Source of the DNA: Desulfobacteraceae bacterium | GTDB taxonomy: Bacteria > Desulfobacterota > Desulfobacteria > Desulfobacterales > BuS5 | Assembly: GCA_030642865.1 (NCBI GenBank) | Contig: DAOWMW010000061.1 | Span: 1 to 7,412, forward strand | Direction: 5' to 3' | Length of the DNA stretch: 7,412 nucleotides | Shown: positions 1 to 4,572 of the stretch, piece by piece | How positions within the stretch are numbered: the first letter of the stretch is position 1 | Layout of the letters: the number at the start of each line of letters is the position of its first letter | Position numbers and translations under genes: made by a program | The notes under the pieces: generated by a model | The model's input: the letters and a program-made list of their open reading frames with translations, nothing else | Databases searched by the model: none | Told to the model about the DNA's origin: nothing

Positions 1-3
1 CAT
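1..3 (-). CDS. Probable start codon of a gene running off the left edge
   Basis: Read on the minus strand, the first three bases of the window form an ATG. A Shine-Dalgarno-like GAGGAAA (bases 8-14) lies upstream, with seven bases between GAGG and the ATG. This is the layout of a real translation start, and the gene would continue leftward outside the window. No amino-acid sequence beyond Met is visible, so nothing can be said about the product. The call rests only on the start codon, the ribosome binding site and the shared orientation with the other minus-strand genes. Confidence 0.4.
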
Positions 4-111
4 TTAATTTCCTCAAAAGGCTCTATCTATTCCTGTGATTAAAATTCTATAAATATTCGTTTCCCCTTATAATGTTCCAGCTTGGGGAGTTGCTCAAAAA
101 TAACGTCAAAA

Positions 112-330
112 ATCTATAGGAACGGAAACGAAATAACTTCACCAACATAGCTTCAGGTCATCTTTGTTCGATCTGCCCGGTAAATAAACAGGTATAACAA
201 TCTTGAAACAGCTTGCTGTTCCGGCACCTTTGATGCCTATTCCAGATCAGATGAATCGAATAAACCTGACCAAAATCCATGCGCCTGCTTGTGGACGCTA
301 TTTCGTCCCCCACGACCTGCAACTATAGAT
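112..330. repeat. Long imperfect palindrome, MITE-like
   Basis: The ends are a perfect 8-bp inverted repeat, ATCTATAG at 112-119 and CTATAGAT at 323-330. Just inside, ACGAAATA (128-135) is matched in inverse by TATTTCGT (299-306). The following 24 bases agree at about 16 positions. GGTCA and TTCGAT recur further in on both arms. The centre is a tight hairpin, AACAGC-TT-GCTGTT (207-220). The right half is about 15 bases longer than the left, which fits small insertions. Overall this looks like one long decayed hairpin of about 219 bp, as in a miniature inverted-repeat element or a structured intergenic repeat. It carries no convincing ORF. No clear target-site duplication was found, so mobility is only inferred. 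Confidence 0.4.
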
Positions 331-533
331 CAATTTTTTATTTTACTATCAACTTGTTATATGTTTATTAAAAAAAAATCAATTAAATTTTTATTTGGAA
401 GGTATCTTCTCAAGAGATTTAACAAAAATTGGGCACGAATTTAATTTCGATCATACGCTGAGCTATGACACCTACGTGGAGCAAGATAGAACTAACCCCC
501 CAAAAATTAAATAGGAACAAAATATTTTTTTAC
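331..533. other. AT-rich intergenic stretch, no gene seen
   Basis: This stretch between the palindromic element and the tRNA promoter is AT-rich with several A and T runs. Reading frames on both strands are short, and none has a good ribosome binding site with a credible product. No strong hairpin or recognised RNA motif was found. Confidence 0.6.
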
Positions 534-562
534 TTGACTTATAATGCAACTTTTACTAAACA
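534..562 (+). promoter_or_regulatory. Candidate promoter of tRNA-Asn
   Basis: A TTGACT hexamer (534-539) resembles a sigma-70 -35 box and is followed 17 bases later by a poor -10 (TAAACA, 557-562). A perfect TATAAT sits immediately after the TTGACT at 540-545 and could itself be the -10, but it has no good -35 at the right spacing. Either choice puts transcription start roughly 10-30 bases before the mature tRNA. The alternatives cannot be separated by eye. Confidence 0.35.
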
Positions 563-577
563 TGCATTTTTATACAT

Positions 578-653
578 TCCCCAGTAGCTCAGTTGGCAGA
601 GCGGGTGGCTGTTAACCACCAAGTCCGCGGTTCGAGTCCGTGCTGGGGAGCCA
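578..653 (+). tRNA. tRNA-Asn (anticodon GUU)
   Basis: This is a complete 76-nt cloverleaf. The acceptor stem TCCCCAG (578-584) pairs perfectly with CTGGGGA (643-649), followed by discriminator G and a genomically encoded CCA (651-653). The D stem GCTC (587-590) pairs with GAGC (599-602). The anticodon stem GGTGG/CCACC (604-608 and 616-620) carries loop CTGTTAA with anticodon GTT at 611-613, which reads AAY asparagine codons. The T stem (626-630 with 638-642, one G-T pair) holds the TTCGAGT loop. Just downstream is a 7-bp hairpin (663-669 with 681-687), then a strong terminator. It is the only clear plus-strand gene here and appears to be a single-gene unit. Confidence 0.97.
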
Positions 654-696
654 CGAACGAATGCAACCGTTTTTCCTAACCGGTTGCTGAACAAAT

Positions 697-733
697 AAAG
701 CCCCGCATTAATAATGCGGGGCTTTCTCTTTCT
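697..733 (+). terminator. Rho-independent terminator, probably bidirectional
   Basis: A perfect 13-bp inverted repeat (697-709 and 713-725) with a 3-nt loop has a GC-rich core (GCCCCGC/GCGGGGC). On the plus strand it is followed by a T-rich run (TTTCTCTTTCT), as expected for termination of the tRNA-Asn transcript. On the minus strand the same stem is followed by TTTATTTGTT, so it can also stop transcripts arriving from the right. That suits its place between convergent units. Confidence 0.9.
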
Positions 734-964
734 AAGGCTTGGGGATAAAATAAAGACTGCAGCCACCTCCTGTAATCATGCCTGAGCAGCGGCAAACAGG
801 CCTCCAACAATGGCAGTAACCGCTGATCTCACCGATATAAAAAAGTCCAAAAGGTTGAGTTATAATCTACAAGAGGCAGAAGATCACAAATAATCTCAAC
901 GGCATTTGCTGCCACAAGTCCACACTTATCAATTAAAAACCTGCGCAGCATCAGTAATTGACCG
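734..964 (-). other. Intergenic region with possible decayed coding remnant
   Basis: No intact gene is seen between the terminator and the CGGC-domain gene. On the minus strand, one frame is open from an ATG at 951 to a stop at 829 (40 codons, no clear ribosome binding site). A second frame near 848-819 reads GLFYIGEISG, and the third ends VTAIVGGLFAAAQA at a stop (776-778). The last two strings have the flavour of the C-terminal part of a flavoprotein oxidoreductase (glycine-rich turn after GE, then a Gly/Ala helix), split by a frameshift. This is pattern recognition only. The region could equally be ordinary 3' untranslated sequence. Confidence 0.2.
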
Positions 965-1345
965 TCATTTCCAGATCTCTACATCATAACCTTTGGGTAG
1001 ATGTGCTGTTCCCTTGACACACGAAAGGCCGGAAGCTTTACTGGTCCGTTCAATCAAAGTATCAATGTTTTCACAAAAGCCATTAAGGGTTGCATCCCAC
1101 CCGGCATCTGTTTTTTTTGCAAATGTGCATGTACAAAAATGAATGACCTCTGTCCCCTTTGATTTGAGTATGTTGGCCAAATCTGTCAGCTTGTCACCGG
1201 GGCATCGGCATGTAAAAACACCAGTCAGAAAACAGTCATCATATCCGGCAAAGCCTTCCTTTTTTTCAACAAGGCATTTAAAACAATTAGTTAGAGGACA
1301 TTTCATTTCATTTTTTTCACAGCGAATTATAGCAACTTTTGTCAT
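965..1345 (-). CDS. CGGC-domain (cysteine-rich) protein
   Basis: This 126-residue protein resembles the CGGC-domain family of small cysteine-rich, presumably metal-binding cytoplasmic proteins of anaerobes. The family-typical opening (VAIIRC, residues 4-9), an early KCPLTNCFKC stretch (15-24) and a central TCRCPGDK (45-52) are visible. There are eleven cysteines: 9, 16, 21, 24, 38, 46, 48, 71, 73, 91 and 109. The eponymous CGGC appears shortened to CRC followed by PG. No signal peptide or membrane segment is seen. The ATG overlaps the stop of the NifU-like gene upstream (ATGA, 1342-1345), so the two are almost certainly translationally coupled, suggesting a shared role in Fe-S or thiol/metal chemistry. 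The biochemical function of the family is not established as far as I know; the family call is fairly sure. Confidence 0.8.
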   Translation of the reverse strand: MTKVAIIRCEKNEMKCPLTNCFKCLVEKKEGFAGYDDCFLTGVFTCRCPGDKLTDLANILKSKGTEVIHFCTCTFAKKTDAGWDATLNGFCENIDTLIERTSKASGLSCVKGTAHLPKGYDVEIWK

Positions 1346-1815
1346 TTTTCCCTTCCTGTTTTTTTTAAATGCTCCTGATATTTTTTTGTTTCATGGCTCA
1401 TATAACCTTGGAGCGCTTCCTGAAGAGCGTTTGCAGCAAGAAAGGCACAGTGTTTATCTTCTTCAGGAAAGGTGCCTATTTTTTTCAGTACAGCATCTCC
1501 TGTAATTTCCGTTAATTCATCAGGATTTTTTCCCAGTGCCATTTCTGCTGTAAAAGAACCGCAAATTGAACTTGAAGCACAACCGTCCGTCACGTAAGAT
1601 GCTGATTTAACATAATTTTTATCAAATTTTAAAAATATTCCAATTGTATCGCCGCATTCACCTTTAACGTGAGCGCGGGCATCATAATCTTGCAGGGGCC
1701 CGTTATATTCAGGATTTCGCCACCGTTGAAACCCTGCTTCACCCAAGGTTTTTTTTGCTTCATCAAATATTTCTTCCTGAAGATTATCTATAAAAGTATC
1801 AAAATCATCATTCAT
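1342..1815 (-). CDS. NifU/IscU-like iron-sulfur cluster scaffold
   Basis: This 157-residue protein matches the NifU N-terminal (IscU-type) scaffold fold, on which cytoplasmic [2Fe-2S]/[4Fe-4S] clusters are built before transfer to apoproteins. The canonical ligands are visible in order: Cys54 with Asp56 (GECGDTIG), Cys79 (TDGCASS) and His122-Cys123 (KHCAFLAANAL). An additional Cys85 follows in SSICGS. There is no C-terminal NifU (CxxC) domain or central ferredoxin-like domain, so it is a stand-alone scaffold, somewhat longer than IscU. The N-terminal 45 residues are charged and divergent. The start is an ATG behind AGGGAA at about 8 bases. No IscS/NifS desulfurase lies in the window, so the sulfur donor must be elsewhere. 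It overlaps the CGGC gene by 4 bp and sits 37 bp after the FmdB-like gene, suggesting one transcript. Confidence 0.88.
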   Translation of the reverse strand: MNDDFDTFIDNLQEEIFDEAKKTLGEAGFQRWRNPEYNGPLQDYDARAHVKGECGDTIGIFLKFDKNYVKSASYVTDGCASSSICGSFTAEMALGKNPDELTEITGDAVLKKIGTFPEEDKHCAFLAANALQEALQGYMSHETKKYQEHLKKTGREK

Positions 1816-1852
1816 ATAAGCTTTCCCTGGTAAAAAGTCACACTATTGAACC

Positions 1853-2107
1853 CTAAACATTTTTCCCGCAGCAACTCCCCGGGCCGGCACAGCCGACAGC
1901 ATCGCCAGGAGAAAAACCGCAGCAGCCTGTGTCCCCTGCACCGGGCAAGCTGTTTTTTGCCAATCCTGACATGGAAGAATGGGCAGATAAACATTTCTTC
2001 ATGTTTTTGCTGCCGCAAAAGTTGCACTGGGGATGATCATCAGATTCAAAAATTAATATTTCGCTTAATTTTCCACAATCCCTGCATTCATAATCAAACA
2101 ATGGCAT
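1853..2107 (-). CDS. FmdB-like zinc-ribbon protein with Cys-rich tail
   Basis: This is an 84-residue protein with the FmdB/CxxC regulatory-type zinc ribbon. It begins MPLFDYECRDCG and has two CxxCG knuckles, Cys8-Cys11 and Cys28-Cys31, expected to bind one zinc (or Fe). Residues 40-84 are low in complexity, rich in Gly, Ser and Cys, and end with paired cysteines (62-63 and 79-80) plus Cys73. That tail is not part of the basic ribbon and could hold a second metal. The start is set by AAGGAG eight bases before the ATG. The gene lies 17 bp after the 50-residue gene and 37 bp before the NifU-like gene, with no promoter or terminator evident in either gap. The molecular role of FmdB-like proteins is poorly defined; the link to formamidase regulation behind the name should not be transferred here. 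Confidence 0.82.
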   Translation of the reverse strand: MPLFDYECRDCGKLSEILIFESDDHPQCNFCGSKNMKKCLSAHSSMSGLAKNSLPGAGDTGCCGFSPGDAVGCAGPGSCCGKNV

Positions 2108-2124
2108 GGTTAATCTCCTTATTA

Positions 2125-2277
2125 TTATACAAAAATATTGTCCGGCTTATATGGGTGGGCACCTTCAATTACCTCCACACCGACCTTGGCCTTGATCTTT
2201 CCGATAATCGCATCCTTATATGAACAGTGGTCGATAATATATGGTGCAATATGAACCTTTGTTATCTTTTTTTCCAT
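2125..2277 (-). CDS. Conserved-looking 50-residue protein, function unknown
   Basis: This small protein has a Lys-rich start (MEKKITKVHIAPYI), one cysteine (DHCSYKD, residue 18), a Lys/Val middle and the ending HPYKPDNIFV. No family is recognised with confidence. It is hydrophilic, with no membrane segment. I chose the ATG at 2277, preceded by AAAGGG five to six bases away. The same frame opens further upstream at a GTG (2340), but that start has no good ribosome binding site and would add a 21-residue stretch unlike the rest. The gene sits 99 bp after the Mrp gene and 17 bp before the FmdB-like gene, and its frame is open over its full length. Its place among Fe-S assembly genes suggests an accessory role there, but that is inference. 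Confidence 0.6.
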   Translation of the reverse strand: MEKKITKVHIAPYIIDHCSYKDAIIGKIKAKVGVEVIEGAHPYKPDNIFV

Positions 2278-2376
2278 GTCAGCCCTTTTTTTCAGCAGTG
2301 CCCGGGCAGGAAATCGCAAGAAACAATTAAACAGCCCCACGCAACATTCTAACCTGACGCAGTGGCTTTTTTCATA

Positions 2377-3213
2377 TTATACGGATATTGACATTTTTTC
2401 GGCAATTTTTAAAAACATTTTTGTCACTGGTGAATCTGGATATTGCTCCTGGTAGGCGGTGCCTGTATCTCCGCATTTAACCATATTGGGGTCAAAGGGT
2501 ATTTTCCCAAGAAATGCAATTCCGGATGAAGAGGCGGTTTTTTCTCCGCCACCGCTGCCAAACAGATCAACTGGTTTGCCGCAATGGGGGCAGTAATAGC
2601 TGCTCATATTTTCAACAAGTCCGAAGATTTTCATCTTAACGGTTTTGCAAAAATTTATTGACTTGCGAACATCCGCAAGGGCAACCTCCTGGGACGTTGT
2701 TACAATAATTCCCTGGGCATCTTTAATTAGCTGCGCCACTGTTAATGGTTCGTCACCTGTGCCCGGCGGTGAGTCAATAATCAAAAAATCAAGATTTCCC
2801 CATTCAACATCTCCAATAAACTGCCGTATGACCCCATGTTTTACAGGCCCCCTCCATATGATCGCACTATCTTTATCTGTCAGCAAAGATTCCATTGAAA
2901 CTGCCACAAGGTTTTTTGAAAAAGCCATGGGTTTAATTTTTTTATTTTCATCAGCATCAAGCATGCCGCTAAAACCAAGCATTCTTGGTATATCAGGACC
3001 ATGAATATCCACATCCATCAGCCCGACCTTAAATCCCTTATTTGCCAAAGCTATTGCAATATTAACGGAAACACTGGTTTTCCCAACGCCCCCCTTGCCG
3101 CTCATAATCATGAATTTGTTTTTAATTTTTGCCAGAGATTGTTTTGCCATTTCATCGGGATCCGGTTCCGGAACCTTATCAGCAATCCCTGCGCCTTTCG
3201 GGGTTGTTCCCAT
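2377..3213 (-). CDS. mrp: Mrp/NBP35-family P-loop ATPase (Fe-S cluster carrier)
   Basis: This 278-residue ATPase of the Mrp/NBP35/ApbC group loads or carries [4Fe-4S] clusters in the cytoplasm, acting as a dimer. Visible features: a deviant Walker A, GKGGVGKT (39-46), with the MinD-type lysine; the switch region MDVDIHGPDIPRMLG (66-80); a Walker B-like LIIDSPPGTGDE (144-155); the nucleotide-site ENMSSYYCPHCG segment (201-212), whose Cys208 and Cys211 form the CxxC that bridges a cluster between two subunits; and a C-terminal IPFDP element (238-242). The length fits a bare ATPase. The N-terminal MIP18-like domain of E. coli Mrp and the eukaryotic N-terminal Cys cluster are absent, and so is a C-terminal ORP domain as in Desulfovibrio MrpORP. 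AAGGAT precedes the ATG. A 123-bp gap separates it from the receiver gene upstream. Confidence 0.95.
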   Translation of the reverse strand: MGTTPKGAGIADKVPEPDPDEMAKQSLAKIKNKFMIMSGKGGVGKTSVSVNIAIALANKGFKVGLMDVDIHGPDIPRMLGFSGMLDADENKKIKPMAFSKNLVAVSMESLLTDKDSAIIWRGPVKHGVIRQFIGDVEWGNLDFLIIDSPPGTGDEPLTVAQLIKDAQGIIVTTSQEVALADVRKSINFCKTVKMKIFGLVENMSSYYCPHCGKPVDLFGSGGGEKTASSSGIAFLGKIPFDPNMVKCGDTGTAYQEQYPDSPVTKMFLKIAEKMSISV

Positions 3214-3336
3214 ATTATCCTTATTTGTTGTGTAACTATTCAGCTACTATTGGTCTCAAAATAATTAGCTCAAGGTCTATAGTTACTTTATTGTTACCAA
3301 TGCTTCTCAATTTTTGCAGCATCAGTAAAATTCTTT

Positions 3337-3708
3337 TTATTCTGTATCCAACACGATGTTTAAGTGGTAAAGTAATTCAATTCCGTCCTTTTTACCAGGC
3401 TTTTCCGGCAGTTGCATTAATATTCCCAGGCCTTCGCTGGCTTCGTGAAAGTCAGCCCTGGAAAGGGAGCTTATTGTTGCACAATTGAGCAACGGGTTGA
3501 ATAATATAAGTTTTTTAATACATTCAATCCCGTTCATGCCGGGAAGCTTTTCATCTGTAATTATCAGGTCAAATTTTTCTTTTTTTACTCTGGAAAAAAG
3601 ATTGCCGCAAGATTTAACCCACTCGATTTGAGTGTTATTTTTTTCAAGCCCTGTTTTTAAATCAGATAATGAATTTTGATCAGTGCTAACAAGTAAAATG
3701 CGAAGCAT
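3337..3708 (-). CDS. Stand-alone receiver-domain protein with atypical acidic pocket
   Basis: This 123-residue protein is a single CheY-like receiver domain without an output domain. The candidate phosphoacceptor is Asp52 in LIITDEKLPGMNGIECI (48-64), a textbook beta-3/loop motif. The usual acidic pair after beta-1 (LLVDDE in typical receivers) is LLVSTDQ here (residues 5-11), so both Mg-binding aspartates are replaced by Ser8-Thr9 and only Asp10 remains. The switch Ser/Thr could be Ser80 or Ser81 (ATISSLS), and the conserved Lys-Pro is plausibly Lys103-Pro104 (LPEKPGK). Phosphorylation may be weak or lost, and the domain may act as a protein-protein adaptor. GGAGAG lies about six bases before the ATG. 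It sits between the NifX-like and Mrp genes on the same strand. No histidine kinase is in the window. Confidence 0.85.
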   Translation of the reverse strand: MLRILLVSTDQNSLSDLKTGLEKNNTQIEWVKSCGNLFSRVKKEKFDLIITDEKLPGMNGIECIKKLILFNPLLNCATISSLSRADFHEASEGLGILMQLPEKPGKKDGIELLYHLNIVLDTE

Positions 3709-3789
3709 TTATCTCTCCGTGGAATAATATTTCAGGTATGGATTTTTAAACGTTGCGGTATCCATAGTCTAAAGATTCATAGCTCCCTG

Positions 3790-3960
3790 TTAATTTTGTC
3801 CCCCACGACCCTGACCGCCGCCTTTACCCTGGCCTTGTCCTGCCCCACGTCCTGTTCTTCGGCCTGAACCTTTACCGTCTTTTTTCGGCTGACTTCCTCC
3901 ACTCCCCCTGCCTGTGCCAGCACTTTGTCCCTGGGGACCTGCTCCATCTCCTCTGGGCAT
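3790..3960 (-). CDS. Possible separate DUF5320-like product from an internal start
   Basis: Within the NifX-like frame, an ATG at 3960 is preceded by a near-ideal AAAGGAGGTG (3967-3976) with eight bases between AAGGAGG and the ATG. This is stronger than the site of the full-length gene. Translation from here would give 56 residues, MPRGDGAGPQGQ onward, which is how free-standing DUF5320-type proteins begin. The upstream frame enters without a stop codon, so the tail is read either as part of a fusion, as its own small protein, or both. It is basic and Gly-rich with RGG-like steps and no cysteine. Its function is unknown. Confidence 0.4.
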   Translation of the reverse strand: MPRGDGAGPQGQSAGTGRGSGGSQPKKDGKGSGRRTGRGAGQGQGKGGGQGRGGQN

Positions 3961-4356
3961 GATTTTCACCTCCTTTTGTTGTTTGGAAAAAATATTGCAA
4001 TTTCTTGTTCTCTTACGCTTTCCTCCGCATCCTGGCATCAGAAATATTGATTTTATTTTATTTTCTTTTGCATAGGAAGCCAGCACTTCTTCCAGCTTGC
4101 CTCCAATAAAAGGGATGAGATTTATCCCCCTGGCTTCAATTATTTTTGCCGGCATTTCTGAAATAGCTCCGCAAATTAAAACTTCCACGCCAAGGTTGCC
4201 AAGTGAGTCTGCCAGGGAGTGAGGCATTTCAGAATTAAAAAGTTCATAACGTCTGGATATGATCTTTGCATTTTTAATCTCTGCGATGAGGAGTGTTCTG
4301 GCAGAATCGAACACCGGTGATATTTTATCTTCCCAGGCAGTAAGTGCAACTTTCAT
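3790..4356 (-). CDS. NifX/orange-protein-like metal-cluster protein with Gly/Arg-rich C-terminal tail
   Basis: This 188-residue protein has two parts. Residues 1-110 match the dinitrogenase iron-molybdenum cofactor (NifX/NafY/ORP) fold: MKVALTAWEDKISPVFDSA, then a Rossmann-like LICGAISE (60-67) and a terminal IFLMPGCGG (104-112). This fold binds Fe-Mo, or in orange protein Mo-Cu, clusters. A Lys/Arg-rich linker (113-132) follows, then a tail (133-188) beginning MPRGDGAGPQGQ as DUF5320-type proteins do, with 23 glycines in 56 residues. Cysteines are 62, 110 and 120. The ATG at 4356 was chosen because AAGGAG lies 11 bases upstream and a sigma-54 promoter (4389-4404) places transcription start near 4378; the open frame upstream of it would lie before the transcript. 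The gene is probably the first of its operon. The exact cluster and partner are unknown; it is orange-protein-like by context, not proven. Confidence 0.85.
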   Translation of the reverse strand: MKVALTAWEDKISPVFDSARTLLIAEIKNAKIISRRYELFNSEMPHSLADSLGNLGVEVLICGAISEMPAKIIEARGINLIPFIGGKLEEVLASYAKENKIKSIFLMPGCGGKRKRTRNCNIFSKQQKEVKIMPRGDGAGPQGQSAGTGRGSGGSQPKKDGKGSGRRTGRGAGQGQGKGGGQGRGGQN

Positions 4357-4388
4357 TCTTAAATCATCTCCTTTTGTCAAATAAAGGC

Positions 4389-4404
4389 TGCAAAGCCTGT
4401 GCCA
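4389..4404 (-). promoter_or_regulatory. Sigma-54 (-24/-12) promoter of the NifX-like operon
   Basis: On the minus strand the sequence reads TGGCAC-AGGCT-TTGCA. It matches the sigma-54 consensus TGGCAC-N5-TTGCW at every fixed position with correct GG-to-GC spacing. The predicted transcription start is near 4378, leaving a leader of about 22 bases that contains the AAGGAG (4368-4373) of the NifX-like gene. The position downstream of a sigma-54 activator gene and of repeated upstream sites supports it strongly. Confidence 0.93.
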
Positions 4405-4501
4405 TGCAGGAGCATATGGAGGCGCTAATATTAAAAGGAATAAATACAAATAATTACATAGATGAAATGGTGAATAAAATATGAAGGCGAAGGGGTTGTA
4501 A

Positions 4502-4556
4502 TGCATTAATGCAACACAAGCGGGTGTTAATGCAACACAAACAGTCGCAATATTGC
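4502..4556 (-). promoter_or_regulatory. Upstream activator sites for the sigma-54 regulator
   Basis: A 14-bp sequence, TTAATGCAACACAA on the plus strand, occurs twice exactly (4506-4519 and 4527-4540), 21 bp apart, which is two helical turns. The right copy lies in GTGTT-N5-AACAC-type symmetry, and the left copy overlaps the perfect palindrome TGCATTAATGCA (4502-4513). A third palindrome, GCAATATTGC, lies at 4547-4556. The centres are about 130, 150 and 174 bp before the predicted start of transcription, a normal distance for activator hexamers that loop to a sigma-54 promoter. The likely binder is the product of the gene just upstream. Confidence 0.8.
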
Positions 4557-4572
4557 ATGATTATATGTTTTT

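Noticed and set aside
305..317. GTCCCCCACGACC also occurs at the 3' end of the NifX-like gene (about 3799-3811), with 17 of 18 bases alike when extended
   Set aside because: The similarity stops at once on both sides. In the gene it encodes the Gly/Arg-rich repeat end, so chance or compositional bias is the simpler reading.
539..766. Minus-strand 75-codon open frame
   Set aside because: It runs antisense through the terminator and the whole tRNA-Asn. The apparent protein is the familiar false product of reading a tRNA backwards.
2299..2308. Perfect palindrome TGCCCGGGCA between Mrp and the 50-residue gene
   Set aside because: It is isolated, only 10 bp, with no T-run and no second copy, so there is no basis for calling an operator or terminator.
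2278..2340. Longer form of the 50-residue protein from a GTG
   Set aside because: There is no usable ribosome binding site before the GTG, and the extra residues do not resemble the rest of the protein.
3294..3328. 11-bp stem (with two wobble pairs) just after the receiver gene, as a terminator
   Set aside because: The loop is 13 nt and no U-run follows on the minus strand, so it is not a convincing intrinsic terminator. Readthrough into Mrp remains likely.
3737..3766. 7-bp inverted repeat TATGGAT/ATCCATA before the receiver gene
   Set aside because: It is short with a 16-nt loop, and no promoter or T-run is associated; expected by chance in AT-rich DNA.
4357..4506. N-terminal extension of the NifX-like protein (50 more codons, hydrophobic)
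   Set aside because: The sigma-54 promoter and predicted transcript start lie inside this stretch, the extension matches no part of the NifX fold, and AAGGAG precedes the later ATG.
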